Shown: positions 24,637-34,224, numbered from the stretch's first letter. The stretch is 64,000 nt of DNA from Flavobacteriaceae bacterium (GCA_002690805.1 NZFW01000020.1:25474-89473), one strand, 5' to 3'. Numbers and translations are program-made. The notes: generated by a model not told the origin, from the letters alone.

Positions 24637-26298
24637 ATGCAAGTAAAAAATTTATTTAAGTTTATTTTTCTAGTATCAGCAATAGGATATGGACAAAATA
24701 ATATTTCCCCACTAGATATACCAATAAAGCTATCCGGTACTTTTGGAGAATTAAGAAATACACATTTTCATACTGGTATTGACATTAAAACAGGAGGTAC
24801 ACAAGGATTAAAAGTAAAAGCAGTTAAAAAAGGATACTTGTCTCGTGTTAGAGTAAGCGTAGGAGGTTATGGAAAAAGCTTATACATTAAACATTATGAT
24901 GGAACTACATCTGTTTATGCCCACTTAAAAAAGTTTTCCGATGTAATAGAAAAATATGTAAAAAAAATTCAATACAAAAAAAGATCATATGAAATTCAAA
25001 GTTTTCCCAAGGTTGATGAAATTACTTTTGATTCAGGAGAATTAATCGGTTATTCTGGAAACACAGGTAGTAGCTCGGGACCCCACTTACATTTTGAAAT
25101 TAGAAATTCTAAAAGTAATAGTCCATTAAACCCATTAAACTTAAATTTAAATATTGAGGATACAATTAATCCAATAATTAAGGGTATATATCTTTATAAA
25201 GTTTATAAAAATGGAGGATATAAGTTCTTAAAAGAAGTACCAATAAAAAAAATAAGTAATGATACATATGAAGCATCTTTAATAAAACAAATTGGAAGAA
25301 TAGGAATCGGTATAAACTATTATGATAAACAAGATAGAAGCTATAGTAAAAATGGAGCGTACCACCTTAATTTAATTGTTAACGATAACTCTATTTTTAA
25401 TTATAAAATGAATGAAATTAGTTTTAACGATAAAAAATTTTTAAAACTATTAGTGGATTATAAGAATTGGTATCTAAATAAAAATAAAATTCAAAAATTA
25501 TTTATTCATCCAAAATCTAGTTACAGTTTCATTGAAGACTTATCTAAAAATGGCATAATAAATTTATTAAAAGATGATAATTACGGTGGTAAGATTGAAA
25601 TTAAAGACCATAACGGAAATAAAACTCATGTAATTCTTAAATTCAGTGGAATTAAAAAAGATACTTTATTTGATAAATCTGATAAAAAAATAATATATCC
25701 TAATTATGAATACAATATAGGATTTAAGGGAATTGAAGTTAATTTTCCAAAAAATACCTTTTACAATCCAACTAGTCTTAAAATATCAACCAGAAATGAC
25801 ACTTTAGATCTAGGTAAAAATATACATCCAATAAATAAAAGTTTTGAAATTAAATTTAAAACAGATCAAATAGATAGCCTTACAAAAGAGAAAGGATTTA
25901 TTTCTAAAATAACTAAATATGGAAAACCACTTTTTTTAAAAACAACAAAGTCAGACAGTATTTGGTATGTAAATGTCTCATCATTGGGTAAATATACCTT
26001 TTCAATTGATAGTGTTGCACCGATTATTTCACCTATTAATTTTAAAGAAAAACAATGGCTAAGTAATTTAAAGAATTTAAAATTAAAAGTAAAAGATGAC
26101 TTATCAGGAGTAAAGTCAATAGAAGGAATCATTAATGGTCAATGGGTGCTTTTTGAATATGAGCCAAAAAATAATACAATAATTTATAATTTTTCTGATC
26201 TAAACTTCCCTGATGGAGAGCATAAATTAGTAATTACAGTTGAAGATTTAAATGGAAACAAGTCTAAGTATCAAACAGTATTTTTTAGAAAAAATTAA
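24637..26298 (+). CDS. Secreted M23 family (LytM) metallopeptidase
   Basis: A 553-aa protein with a signal peptide (residues 1-19). The LytM domain is near the N-terminus: HTGIDI (His45, Asp49), VYAHL near 93-97 and HLHFE (His150, His152), so the zinc ligands and catalytic His are all present. The remaining 390 residues are beta-rich, presumably envelope-binding domains. M23 enzymes cleave peptide cross-links in peptidoglycan or activate amidases. Being opposite zapA, it may act in cell separation (inference). It is convergent with the cysteine desulfurase gene, 2 bp away. Confidence 0.9.
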   Translation: MQVKNLFKFIFLVSAIGYGQNNISPLDIPIKLSGTFGELRNTHFHTGIDIKTGGTQGLKVKAVKKGYLSRVRVSVGGYGKSLYIKHYDGTTSVYAHLKKFSDVIEKYVKKIQYKKRSYEIQSFPKVDEITFDSGELIGYSGNTGSSSGPHLHFEIRNSKSNSPLNPLNLNLNIEDTINPIIKGIYLYKVYKNGGYKFLKEVPIKKISNDTYEASLIKQIGRIGIGINYYDKQDRSYSKNGAYHLNLIVNDNSIFNYKMNEISFNDKKFLKLLVDYKNWYLNKNKIQKLFIHPKSSYSFIEDLSKNGIINLLKDDNYGGKIEIKDHNGNKTHVILKFSGIKKDTLFDKSDKKIIYPNYEYNIGFKGIEVNFPKNTFYNPTSLKISTRNDTLDLGKNIHPINKSFEIKFKTDQIDSLTKEKGFISKITKYGKPLFLKTTKSDSIWYVNVSSLGKYTFSIDSVAPIISPINFKEKQWLSNLKNLKLKVKDDLSGVKSIEGIINGQWVLFEYEPKNNTIIYNFSDLNFPDGEHKLVITVEDLNGNKSKYQTVFFRKN

Positions 26299-26300
26299 AT

Positions 26301-27440
26301 CTATTCAATAAATTCTTTTAAAACTTTCATTACGTAATCTATTTCTTCTCTTGTATTAAATTTTGAAAATGAAAACCTAAGAGATGGCCATTCATTAATT
26401 GAGTTTCTTTGAAGTTGTTCCAATACATGGGAACCTTTGTTGCTTCCAGATTGACATGCACTTCCCTTGGAGCAAGCTATTCCTTTCAAATCTAATTGAA
26501 AATCTAGTAGAGAAGCTTTCTCCTTAATTATTGGCAATGATACATTAACTAGCGTGTAAGTGCTCTGGGTTAAATTTGAGCTATATCCATTAAAATGGAT
26601 ATGTGGAAATATTTTCGTTATAGATTTTATGAAATATGATTTTAATGACAGTATATACTCTTTTTCTTGATTTATATTATTGTAGCTAATAGTCATTGCT
26701 TTTTCCATACCTATTATGTTTGGGAGAGCTTCTGTACCTGCTCTAAGTCCTCTTTCCTGAGAACCACCAAAAATAAATGGATTTATTCCACAATTATTAT
26801 TTACATAAGAAAAGCCAACTCCTTTAGGTCCATGAAATTTATGAGCTGCAGCAGACAAAAAGTCAATATTACATTTTTTTACATCAATATTGTAATGAGC
26901 AACACCTTGAACTGCATCAGTATGAAAAAAGGCTTGATATTGTTTGCAAAGTGCTCCTACTCTTTCAAGATCTAAAATATTTCCTATTTCATTATTGATA
27001 TACATTAAAGTAACAAGCTTCTTTGAGTCGTTTTCATTTAGCTTATTTTCAAGATCAGAATAATTAATCTGCCCGTTTATGTTTGTATCAACATACTTAA
27101 TTTTAATTCCACTTTTTTCAAGTTCATCCAGAGTATGAAGCACCGCGTGATGCTCTAGTTTTGATGAGATAATAGTTCTTACACCCAAGTCTTTGACTGC
27201 ACATCTAATTAACATATTATCAGATTCCGTCCCTCCAGATGTGAAAATAATTTCCTTGGAAGATGCATTTAAATATGAGGCAATTATTTTTCTAGCATTT
27301 TCAAGTTTGGCTTTTGCAGATCTGCCAAATGAATGTGTGGATGAAGGATTACCATAAGTCTCTAACATACAATTTCTGATCTCATCCACAACCTCGGCTC
27401 GAATAGGGGTCGTTGCAGCATTATCAAAATACACATTCAT
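26301..27440 (-). CDS. Cysteine desulfurase, IscS/NifS type
   Basis: A 379-aa class V PLP enzyme. Visible features: YFDNAATTP at residues 4-12, TSGGTESDN near 67-75, AAAHKFHGPKGVGF near 202-215 (PLP Lys) and the active-site loop GSACQSGSNK near 325-334 with its Cys. It removes sulfur from cysteine to supply Fe-S cluster or tRNA thiolation pathways. No isc or suf genes adjoin it, so the acceptor pathway is open. It lies 23 bp downstream of rocD and may be co-transcribed. Confidence 0.92.
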   Translation of the reverse strand: MNVYFDNAATTPIRAEVVDEIRNCMLETYGNPSSTHSFGRSAKAKLENARKIIASYLNASSKEIIFTSGGTESDNMLIRCAVKDLGVRTIISSKLEHHAVLHTLDELEKSGIKIKYVDTNINGQINYSDLENKLNENDSKKLVTLMYINNEIGNILDLERVGALCKQYQAFFHTDAVQGVAHYNIDVKKCNIDFLSAAAHKFHGPKGVGFSYVNNNCGINPFIFGGSQERGLRAGTEALPNIIGMEKAMTISYNNINQEKEYILSLKSYFIKSITKIFPHIHFNGYSSNLTQSTYTLVNVSLPIIKEKASLLDFQLDLKGIACSKGSACQSGSNKGSHVLEQLQRNSINEWPSLRFSFSKFNTREEIDYVMKVLKEFIE

Positions 27441-27463
27441 AAATCTATTTTTTGCTAATATAG

Positions 27464-28771
27464 TTAAGATTCAAAATCTTGCAATGTTTTTGTAATAATA
27501 GAAATGCATTCAATTAATTGTGGTTTAGTCATTACCAAGGGAGGAGCAAATCGAATTATATTTCCGTGTGTTGGTTTTGCTAATAATCCATTATCTCTTA
27601 GTTTCATACAAATATCCCATGCAGTTTTACTATCCGGACTATCATTTATCACGATAGCATTAAGTAAACCTTTACCTCTTACAAGTTTGACGATTGAACT
27701 ATTTTTGATATAATTATTAATTTCTTTTCGGAAAAAATATCCTAGCACTCTTGCATTTTGAGTTAATTTTTCGTCTGTTATAACTTCCAAAGCTTTTTTA
27801 GCTACTGCAGAACCAAGAGGATTTCCTCCAAATGTACTACCATGTTGTCCTGGTTGAATAACATCCATTATGTTGCTATCACAAAGTACAGCAGAAACAG
27901 GATATGTACCACCACTGAGAGCTTTTCCTAAAATTAAAAGATCTGGCCTTGTGTAAGTATCAGTTTGCCTTTCACATTTATCTTCACATGAACAATTTCC
28001 ACAAACAGCAAGAAGAGAGCCTGTTCTTCCAATACCTGTTTGGATTTCATCTGCTATAAATAATACATTATTTTCTTTACATTTTTTTTTAGCTTCAGAA
28101 AGAAAATTTTCATCTGGAACATAGACACCTGCTTCACCTTGAATTGGTTCAACTAAAAAACCAACTACATTTTTAGAGGACTTAATTGCTTGCTCCAAAG
28201 CATTTAAATCATTGTATGGTATATGAATAAATCCTGGGGTGTGTGGTCCAAAAAAATCTTTTGAGCCTGGATCTGATGAAAATGAAATTACTGTTGTTGT
28301 TCTTCCATGAAAATTATTATTACACACTATTATTTGAGCCTGATCTTCAGGAACCCCCTTAATAGTATATCCCCATTTTCTAGAAATTTTTATTGCAGTT
28401 TCGACGCCTTCAGCTCCAGTATTCATTGGAAGTAATCGCTCAAAGCCAAAATAATTAGTAGCAAACTCCATATATTGACCTAATTTATTGTTATGAAAAG
28501 CCCGAGAAGTAAGGGTTAGATTTCTTGATTGATCAACAAGTGTTTTAATGATTTCAGGATGGCAGTGTCCTTGATTTACAGCAGAATATGCAGATAAAAA
28601 GTCAAAATATTTCTTACCAGTAACATCCCATAAATATACACCTTCTCCTTTTTTTAAAACTACGGGTAATGGATTATAGTCATGAGCTCCAAACTCCTTT
28701 TCAAGATCAAGGTGATAATCTATTTGACTTTGGTTTTCAATAGTATTGTTTATGAAATTTATATTTTTCAT
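27464..28771 (-). CDS. rocD: Ornithine--oxo-acid transaminase
   Basis: A 435-aa class III PLP aminotransferase converting ornithine and 2-oxoglutarate to glutamate semialdehyde and glutamate. GAEGVETAIKISRKWGY near residues 119-135 and FIADEIQTGIGRTG near 238-251 are typical, and Lys283 (LGKALSGG) is the PLP lysine. An insert AVCGNCSCEDKCERQ carries four Cys (257, 260, 262, 266) spaced C-x2-C-x-C-x3-C, which looks like a metal site. I recall similar inserts in other Bacteroidota RocD proteins. It is divergent from rlmD. Confidence 0.92.
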   Translation of the reverse strand: MKNINFINNTIENQSQIDYHLDLEKEFGAHDYNPLPVVLKKGEGVYLWDVTGKKYFDFLSAYSAVNQGHCHPEIIKTLVDQSRNLTLTSRAFHNNKLGQYMEFATNYFGFERLLPMNTGAEGVETAIKISRKWGYTIKGVPEDQAQIIVCNNNFHGRTTTVISFSSDPGSKDFFGPHTPGFIHIPYNDLNALEQAIKSSKNVVGFLVEPIQGEAGVYVPDENFLSEAKKKCKENNVLFIADEIQTGIGRTGSLLAVCGNCSCEDKCERQTDTYTRPDLLILGKALSGGTYPVSAVLCDSNIMDVIQPGQHGSTFGGNPLGSAVAKKALEVITDEKLTQNARVLGYFFRKEINNYIKNSSIVKLVRGKGLLNAIVINDSPDSKTAWDICMKLRDNGLLAKPTHGNIIRFAPPLVMTKPQLIECISIITKTLQDFES

Positions 28772-28911
28772 AGTTTTTCTTAGTTGTTAAATTTATAACA
28801 TTATATAATGCTATTGTTGTAAATATACATAAATATAATCAGAGAATTTTTGATAAAAAAATAAAATTATAAATGTTTAAACTAAACAATAAACAATTTT
28901 AATTTTACAAA

Positions 28912-30321
28912 ATGCGAAATCAAAAAAAACAAAAGCTTTATAAGGATATAAAAATAATCGATACTGCTGATAAGGGAAGATCAATAGCAAAGACAGATGA
29001 TGGAAAAATTATTTTTATTGACAAAGGAGTTCCCGGAGATACGGTCAATGTAAATGTGTTTAAAAAAAGAAAAAAATTTTTAGAGGGAAATATTTTGGAA
29101 ATAACAACCGCTTCACCCAATAGAAAAGTTCCTGAGTGTGAACATTTCGGAATCTGTGGTGGTTGTAAATGGCAAAATATGAATTATGATACACAATTAA
29201 AGTATAAACAAAAGGAAGTTTTTGAAAACATCAAAAGAATAGGCAATATTAGAATATTAAAACCAGAGCCTATTATCGGTTCACCTGATCAATATTTTTA
29301 CAGAAATAAAATGGAGTTTTCTTTTTCCAATAAAAGATGGCTAACAAATGATGAAATAAATGATAAAAATTACAAATTAAATAGAAATGGTCTCGGATTT
29401 CATAAACCCGGTAAATGGGATAAAATTATAGATATAAAAAAATGTTATTTGCAAATAGATCCTTCTAATAATATTAGAAATTCAATAAAAGAATATTCGA
29501 TTAAAAATAATCTTAGTTTTTATGACTATTACAATAAGTCTGGACTACTTAGAAGTCTAATGATAAGGACCAGTAGTAATGGCGATATAATGGTTGTACT
29601 TCAGTTTTTTGAGAAAAACTCTAAACAAATTAATAACTTACTAAAATACTTAAGCACAGAGTTTTCAGAAATATCTTCTCTTAATTATTGCATTAATTCT
29701 AAGGCTAATGATTCACTTTATGATCAAGATATAATTTGTTACTCTGGTGATAAATTTATCACAGAAATAATGGGTGATTTAAAATTTATAATTACACCAA
29801 AATCATTTTATCAAACAAACAGTAAACAAGCCCATGAGTTATATAAAATAGCTTTAGAGTTTGCTAACTTAAAAAGTGATGAAACTGTATTTGATTTGTA
29901 TACAGGCACTGGAACAATTGCTCAATTTATTTCAAAAAAGTGTACTAAAGTAATTGGTATTGAATCAGTGCCTGAATCAGTAGAAGCTGCAATACATAAT
30001 TCCAAATTAAATAAGATAAATAATGTAGAATTTGTGGTCGGAGATATGAAAAAAGTTTTTAATGAAGAGTTTATAAAAAAATATGGCAAGCCAAATACTA
30101 TTATAACTGATCCACCAAGAGATGGTATGCACAAAAAAGTTATTAATCAAATACTAAGTTTAATGCCTAAAAAAATTGTTTATATAAGCTGTAATTCTGC
30201 TACACAAGCAAGAGATATTGCTATTTTAAAAAGTAGATATAAAATCATAAGATCAAGAGCAATTGATATGTTTCCTCAAACTCATCATATAGAAAATGTC
30301 GTACTTTTGGAAAAACGATGA
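28912..30321 (+). CDS. rlmD: 23S rRNA (uracil-C5)-methyltransferase, RlmD family
   Basis: A 469-aa SAM-dependent RNA methyltransferase. A TRAM-like RNA-binding domain (residues about 5-70) is followed by the 4Fe-4S motif CEHFGICGGCKWQ (Cys78-Cys87 region). The SAM motif FDLYTGTGTIAQ is near 324 and TDPPRDGMHKK near 399. The catalytic Cys is in YISCNSATQARD near 423. The family methylates U1939 and related positions. It overlaps the DUF6452 gene by 4 nt, heading a three-gene unit. Confidence 0.92.
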   Translation: MRNQKKQKLYKDIKIIDTADKGRSIAKTDDGKIIFIDKGVPGDTVNVNVFKKRKKFLEGNILEITTASPNRKVPECEHFGICGGCKWQNMNYDTQLKYKQKEVFENIKRIGNIRILKPEPIIGSPDQYFYRNKMEFSFSNKRWLTNDEINDKNYKLNRNGLGFHKPGKWDKIIDIKKCYLQIDPSNNIRNSIKEYSIKNNLSFYDYYNKSGLLRSLMIRTSSNGDIMVVLQFFEKNSKQINNLLKYLSTEFSEISSLNYCINSKANDSLYDQDIICYSGDKFITEIMGDLKFIITPKSFYQTNSKQAHELYKIALEFANLKSDETVFDLYTGTGTIAQFISKKCTKVIGIESVPESVEAAIHNSKLNKINNVEFVVGDMKKVFNEEFIKKYGKPNTIITDPPRDGMHKKVINQILSLMPKKIVYISCNSATQARDIAILKSRYKIIRSRAIDMFPQTHHIENVVLLEKR

Positions 30322-30836
30322 GAAACAAATTTTTATTTTTAATATTAATAACTTTCTGTTTTACAAATCTTAGTAATTGTGAAAGAGATGATATATGCCT
30401 AGAGGGAACTCCAGGAACACCAAATTTGATTATTAGGTTTTATGATGCAGAGAATATAAATAATCCAAAACCCCTTCGTTTATTTATTCAAGAAATGGAT
30501 GACGATAAAACAGATATAAGTAGTTATTTAATTAGATTTTTGATTCCAGGTGATTCTGTTTCAGTTCCATTAAGCTCTAATAAGGATTATACTGAATATA
30601 AATTATTTAATAATTGGGGTACTAACATAAGTGATCCTCAAATTGATACATTAAGAATAAATCATAGTAGAAATGATACTTATTTAAATCGAGCATGTGG
30701 ATTTATTGGGCAGTATATTTTTAGTGAAAATCCAATTGAAGGAATTAGTTTAGATAATTCTTGGATCAAGTCGTATAAAATAGTTAAAGATTCAATATTA
30801 AATGAAGAAAGCAAACATATTATACTATATCATTAG
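30318..30836 (+). CDS. DUF6452 family protein, putative lipoprotein
   Basis: A 172-aa exported protein with a hydrophobic leader ending in NLSNCERDDIC (Cys21 could be lipidated, though the lipobox is weak). The CERDDIC and TPNLIIRFYDAEN segments match DUF6452, a Bacteroidota family of unknown function. It follows rlmD with an ATGA overlap and overlaps the next gene by 35 nt. DUF6452 and DUF6048 proteins typically occur together, so they probably act in one envelope complex (inference). Confidence 0.8.
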   Translation: MRNKFLFLILITFCFTNLSNCERDDICLEGTPGTPNLIIRFYDAENINNPKPLRLFIQEMDDDKTDISSYLIRFLIPGDSVSVPLSSNKDYTEYKLFNNWGTNISDPQIDTLRINHSRNDTYLNRACGFIGQYIFSENPIEGISLDNSWIKSYKIVKDSILNEESKHIILYH

Positions 30837-31527
30837 TATTGTTTATTTTGTTAACATAAATTTATTATTTGGACAAACTTTAAATGATAGTTTATTCAAA
30901 GCAAAGGAAAAGATACCAATAACGCTCCGTTTTGGAATAGATTTATTTTTACCTGTCACTAGTCAGTTTGATGATAACTTGAATGGATTTGAGGTAGTTG
31001 GAGATTTAAGAATCAAGGAGAATATATATTTAAGTACTGAATTTGGGTCACTTGAAAGAACTCAACAATCAGAACTTATAAATTTTACTAGCTCAGGAAG
31101 TTATGTCAAACTTGGAGCTGATTTAAATATGTATAAAAATTGGACGGGGATGAATAATCAAGTTTATTTAGGTATAAGACTAGCAAATAGTTTTTATAAG
31201 CATAATATTAATAATTATGTTTTATATCGAACAACAAGAGTTTTGGAAGAAGAAGTCGTTAGCAGCGGCTATTCTACTGGAGAAATTCCCAAATTAAATG
31301 CTCAGTGGATCGAATTTATAGCTGGAATGAAAGTGCAAATACTTAAAAATACATATTTAGGGTTTAGCATAAGATTAAATAGGCTTTTAAGTAACAGTGA
31401 TTCAGAAAATTTTGGAATTTTATATATCCCAGGTTTTAATAGAGTAACCGATGATAATATTTTTGGTTCATCGTTTAATTATACACTAACATACTCTTTA
31501 CCTTTCAGATGGAAAAAGTCTCAATAA
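30802..31527 (+). CDS. DUF6048 family outer-membrane-like protein
   Basis: A 241-aa protein with a signal peptide (MKKANILYYIISIVYFV..., cleavage near residue 25). The rest shows alternating beta strands (RFGIDLFLPV, VYLGIRLANSFY, YLGFSIRLNRLL) and ends in SLPFRWKKSQ, compatible with a small beta-barrel in the outer membrane. It matches DUF6048, which is paired with DUF6452. The start overlaps the preceding gene by 35 nt and is chosen because it gives a clean signal peptide. Confidence 0.8.
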   Translation: MKKANILYYIISIVYFVNINLLFGQTLNDSLFKAKEKIPITLRFGIDLFLPVTSQFDDNLNGFEVVGDLRIKENIYLSTEFGSLERTQQSELINFTSSGSYVKLGADLNMYKNWTGMNNQVYLGIRLANSFYKHNINNYVLYRTTRVLEEEVVSSGYSTGEIPKLNAQWIEFIAGMKVQILKNTYLGFSIRLNRLLSNSDSENFGILYIPGFNRVTDDNIFGSSFNYTLTYSLPFRWKKSQ

Positions 31528-31540
31528 TAGTATTTTCAAA

Positions 31541-32695
31541 TTATTTTAATTTGTGAATTCTTTTTGTTCCAGCATAAACTGGAAAATGTAATAATCTAGA
31601 CTCCAACTTTCCGTTAAATAATTTTATTTTCCTACTAGGTCTTAATCCTATAAATTTCATAGCATCTAAGTTAGATGTTATAAACCATGCATCTGTATTT
31701 GAATATTTAACTTTCAAAGTGTCCCCTATATTTTTATATAAATCTTTTATATCTGTTTTTAATCTTTCCCCATAAGGGGGGTTTGATACTATTTGTAGTT
31801 TTTCATTTGATGATTTCTTCGACTGAAAAAAATCAGTATTATTTACACTTATAAAATCACTTAAACTTGCATTTTTAATATTTTCTTTAGATTTAACAAT
31901 GGCTGATGGAGATTTATCATATCCAAATATTTTTATTTCAGTCTCCTTAACTTTCTTTAATTGAGAGTTTTGAATTGTATCAAATAATTCAAGATCCCAG
32001 TCTGGCCATTTTTCAAAAGCGAACTCATCTCTATTTATATTAGCAGGGATATTACATGCCATCATTGCCGCTTCAATTAATAAAGTTCCACTTCCACACA
32101 TTGGGTCTAAAAAATCACATTTTTTATCCCAACCTGATAATTTAATAATTCCAGCAGCAAGTACTTCGTTTATTGGAGCTATATTTGTAATTGTTCTATA
32201 ACCCCTTTTATGAAGAGATTCTCCTGATGAATCTAATAATAGATTACATATATTATTATTAATATGAAGATGAAATCTAAAATCGGGGTGTTTTAAATCT
32301 ACATTTGGACGATCTTTATTTATATCTCTAAACTTATCTACTAAAGCATCTTTAGCTTTTTGAGAAACAAAAAGTGAATGATTAAAAATATTTCCTGAAA
32401 GAACTGAATCAAAAACAAAAGTGTTTGTATGATTCATAAAATGATCCCAATTAAAACTATACAATTGATCATATAATTCTTCATTTGAGTTGGCTTTAAA
32501 TTGATAAACAGGTTTTAATATTTTTAATGCAGTATGTAAACATAAGTTTGCTTTGTAAATAAACCCTTTATCTCCATAAAATGTAACAATTCTGTTACCT
32601 ACTTTAATTTTTTGAGCACCAAGTTCAAGAAGTTCTTTGGCTAGAACATCTTCCATTCCATAAAAAGTTTTAGCAACTATTTTAAAATTATCCAT
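31541..32695 (-). CDS. THUMP-domain SAM-dependent RNA methyltransferase (RlmL-like)
   Basis: A 384-aa protein. A THUMP RNA-binding domain occupies the first 160 residues. The methyltransferase domain has FLDPMCGSGTLLIEAAMMA near 195-213 and the catalytic NPPYGERL near 307-314. It resembles the N-terminal half of RlmL, which makes m2G2445 in 23S rRNA; a tRNA guanine target as in TrmN cannot be excluded. It is convergent with the DUF6048 gene, 13 bp away. Confidence 0.88.
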   Translation of the reverse strand: MDNFKIVAKTFYGMEDVLAKELLELGAQKIKVGNRIVTFYGDKGFIYKANLCLHTALKILKPVYQFKANSNEELYDQLYSFNWDHFMNHTNTFVFDSVLSGNIFNHSLFVSQKAKDALVDKFRDINKDRPNVDLKHPDFRFHLHINNNICNLLLDSSGESLHKRGYRTITNIAPINEVLAAGIIKLSGWDKKCDFLDPMCGSGTLLIEAAMMACNIPANINRDEFAFEKWPDWDLELFDTIQNSQLKKVKETEIKIFGYDKSPSAIVKSKENIKNASLSDFISVNNTDFFQSKKSSNEKLQIVSNPPYGERLKTDIKDLYKNIGDTLKVKYSNTDAWFITSNLDAMKFIGLRPSRKIKLFNGKLESRLLHFPVYAGTKRIHKLK

Positions 32696-32823
32696 AGAAT
32701 ATTAATCGTCCAAAAGTACTTTAATTTAGTGAAATGTGAATTTTAAAATACTATGATATTAATATTATTTAATTAAATTCCGGAATAAATAATTATAAAA
32801 AACTGACTAAAATGATTATAAGG

Positions 32824-32836
32824 TGACATATTGTCA
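32824..32836. promoter_or_regulatory. Upstream palindromic operator of hsp20 (TGACA-TAT-TGTCA)
   Basis: A perfect 5-bp dyad with a 3-bp centre. A near-copy follows 33 bp downstream (centre to centre), about three helical turns. Confidence 0.6.
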
Positions 32837-32856
32837 TTTATATTTTGTTGTTTTAA

Positions 32857-32869
32857 TGACATTTTGTCT
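32857..32869. promoter_or_regulatory. Downstream palindromic operator of hsp20 (TGACA-TTT-TGTCT)
   Basis: This dyad has one end mismatch compared with the upstream copy. It overlaps the predicted -33 box of the promoter, the usual place for a repressor. Confidence 0.6.
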
Positions 32870-32894
32870 ATTAAATAGATAGGCATTGATTTTG
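32863..32894 (+). promoter_or_regulatory. Promoter of the small heat-shock gene
   Basis: TTTG at 32863-32866, a 20-bp spacer, then TGATTTTG at 32887-32894 (one mismatch to TAnnTTTG). The coding start is 40 bp downstream. Confidence 0.5.
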
Positions 32895-32933
32895 AATAAT
32901 ACTAAAAGAAATGTTTAACTAAAACAAAATATT

Positions 32934-33347
32934 ATGAATTTAATTAGAAAACAAAATACATGGTTTCCATCAGTGATGGATGATTTTTTGAATACAAATT
33001 GGAATATAAATGTTCCTAGTTATTCAAACACTTTACCAGCTGTAAATATTATAGAAAATGATACAGATTTCATCTTACATATTGCAGCACCTGGTTTAAA
33101 TAAAAATGATTTTGAATTAAGTATTGAAAACAAAGTTTTATCTATTGAAGTTGTTAAAGACCCATATAACGATGAATTTACTAGACAAGAATTTGATTAC
33201 AACTCATTCAAAAGAACTTTTAGCATTCCAAAAACAGTGGAAAAGTCAAAAATAAGCGCCTCTTATACCAATGGAGTTCTCAATATAACATTACCCAAAA
33301 CTAAAGATGCGTTAACTGAACCTAAAAAATTAATAAAAATTAAGTAA
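32934..33347 (+). CDS. Hsp20/alpha-crystallin family small heat-shock protein
   Basis: A 137-aa chaperone. The alpha-crystallin domain spans residues about 35-125 with PAVNIIENDTDFILHIAAPG near 35-54, and the C-terminal NGVLNITLPK motif is near 112-121. Small heat-shock proteins hold unfolding proteins for refolding by DnaK/ClpB. The 238-bp upstream region carries two TGACA-N3-TGTC(A/T) dyads overlapping the promoter, suggesting repressor-controlled heat induction. A strong terminator follows at 33371-33400, so it is monocistronic. Confidence 0.93.
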   Translation: MNLIRKQNTWFPSVMDDFLNTNWNINVPSYSNTLPAVNIIENDTDFILHIAAPGLNKNDFELSIENKVLSIEVVKDPYNDEFTRQEFDYNSFKRTFSIPKTVEKSKISASYTNGVLNITLPKTKDALTEPKKLIKIK

Positions 33348-33370
33348 ATTTTAATATTGAAATATTAAGT

Positions 33371-33400
33371 AAAAACCCTCTATTAGGAGGGTTTTTTTTT
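33371..33400 (+). terminator. Rho-independent terminator of hsp20 gene
   Basis: ACCCTC pairs with GAGGGT around a short TATTAG loop, flanked by AAAA and followed by about nine T. It ends 25 bp before the TSUP exporter gene. Confidence 0.85.
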
Positions 33401-33425
33401 GCAAAATATTTATGATATTTATAAC

Positions 33426-34202
33426 ATGATTGAAGTTTTAATTATCTCCATTTTTGCATGTTTAATAGCAATTCTTACCTTTTTTTCAGGTTTTGGACTT
33501 GGAACACTCCTAACACCAGTATTAATAGTTATATTTCCTGCTGAACTAGCCATTACACTGACCGGAATTGTTCATTTAGTTAATAATATTTTTAAGTGGC
33601 TTCTTGTAAGAAAAAAAGTTGATTGGTCAATTGTTATAAAATTCGGAGGACCCGCAATAATAGCTGCATTTATTGGAGCATATCTTCTTTTTACTTTTAA
33701 AAATCTAGATATAAACTATTCCTATACTTTATTTGGAAAATCAATTGAGCAAAACCTACTTAAAATAATTATTTCAATAATATTATTTTTTTTCACTTTG
33801 ATTGAACTCATACCAAAGACCTATGATCAAAAATTTGACACTAAATGGCTGCCTATTGGAGGTTTACTTAGTGGTTTCTTCGGAGGTCTTTCAGGAATTC
33901 AAGGAGCTCTAAGAAGTGCATTTTTAATTAAAATAAATCTTTCTAAAGAATCTTTTATAGCAACAACTATAACAATATCAACCTTAGTTGACTTTTCAAG
34001 AATTGGAGTTTATTTCTCTAAAATAAATATTTTGGAAACATCAAATCAATTCCATTTATTAATTTTCACTTGTCTTGGAGCTATTACTGGAAGCATAATT
34101 GGGAATTTCATGCTTAAAAAAACCACAATTACGTTTGTTCAAAAATTAGTAAACATATGTTTGTTGGTTTTAGCAATTAGTCTAGCAATAGGAGTTATTT
34201 AA
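33426..34202 (+). CDS. TSUP (TauE/SafE) family membrane transporter
   Basis: A 258-aa inner-membrane protein with about eight helices. I place the start at ATG 33426 (MIEVLIISIF); an in-frame TTG at 33399 lies inside the hsp20 terminator and is unlikely. GFGLGTLLTPVL near residues 22-33 and the second-half GGLLSGFFGGLSGIQGALRS near 143-162 are the paired glycine motifs of TauE/SafE. The family exports sulfite or sulfonates or moves other anions; the substrate is not determined. Confidence 0.88.
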   Translation: MIEVLIISIFACLIAILTFFSGFGLGTLLTPVLIVIFPAELAITLTGIVHLVNNIFKWLLVRKKVDWSIVIKFGGPAIIAAFIGAYLLFTFKNLDINYSYTLFGKSIEQNLLKIIISIILFFFTLIELIPKTYDQKFDTKWLPIGGLLSGFFGGLSGIQGALRSAFLIKINLSKESFIATTITISTLVDFSRIGVYFSKINILETSNQFHLLIFTCLGAITGSIIGNFMLKKTTITFVQKLVNICLLVLAISLAIGVI

Positions 34203-34224
34203 ATCAATACATCAAATTAAAAAA

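Noticed and set aside
28874-28888. TGTTTA-AAC-TAAACA inverted repeat upstream of rlmD
   Set aside because: A short AT-rich dyad of this kind is expected by chance and has no second copy nearby.
33399-33425. TTG start for the TSUP transporter
   Set aside because: It lies in the T run of the hsp20 terminator; ATG 33426 gives the normal N-terminus.
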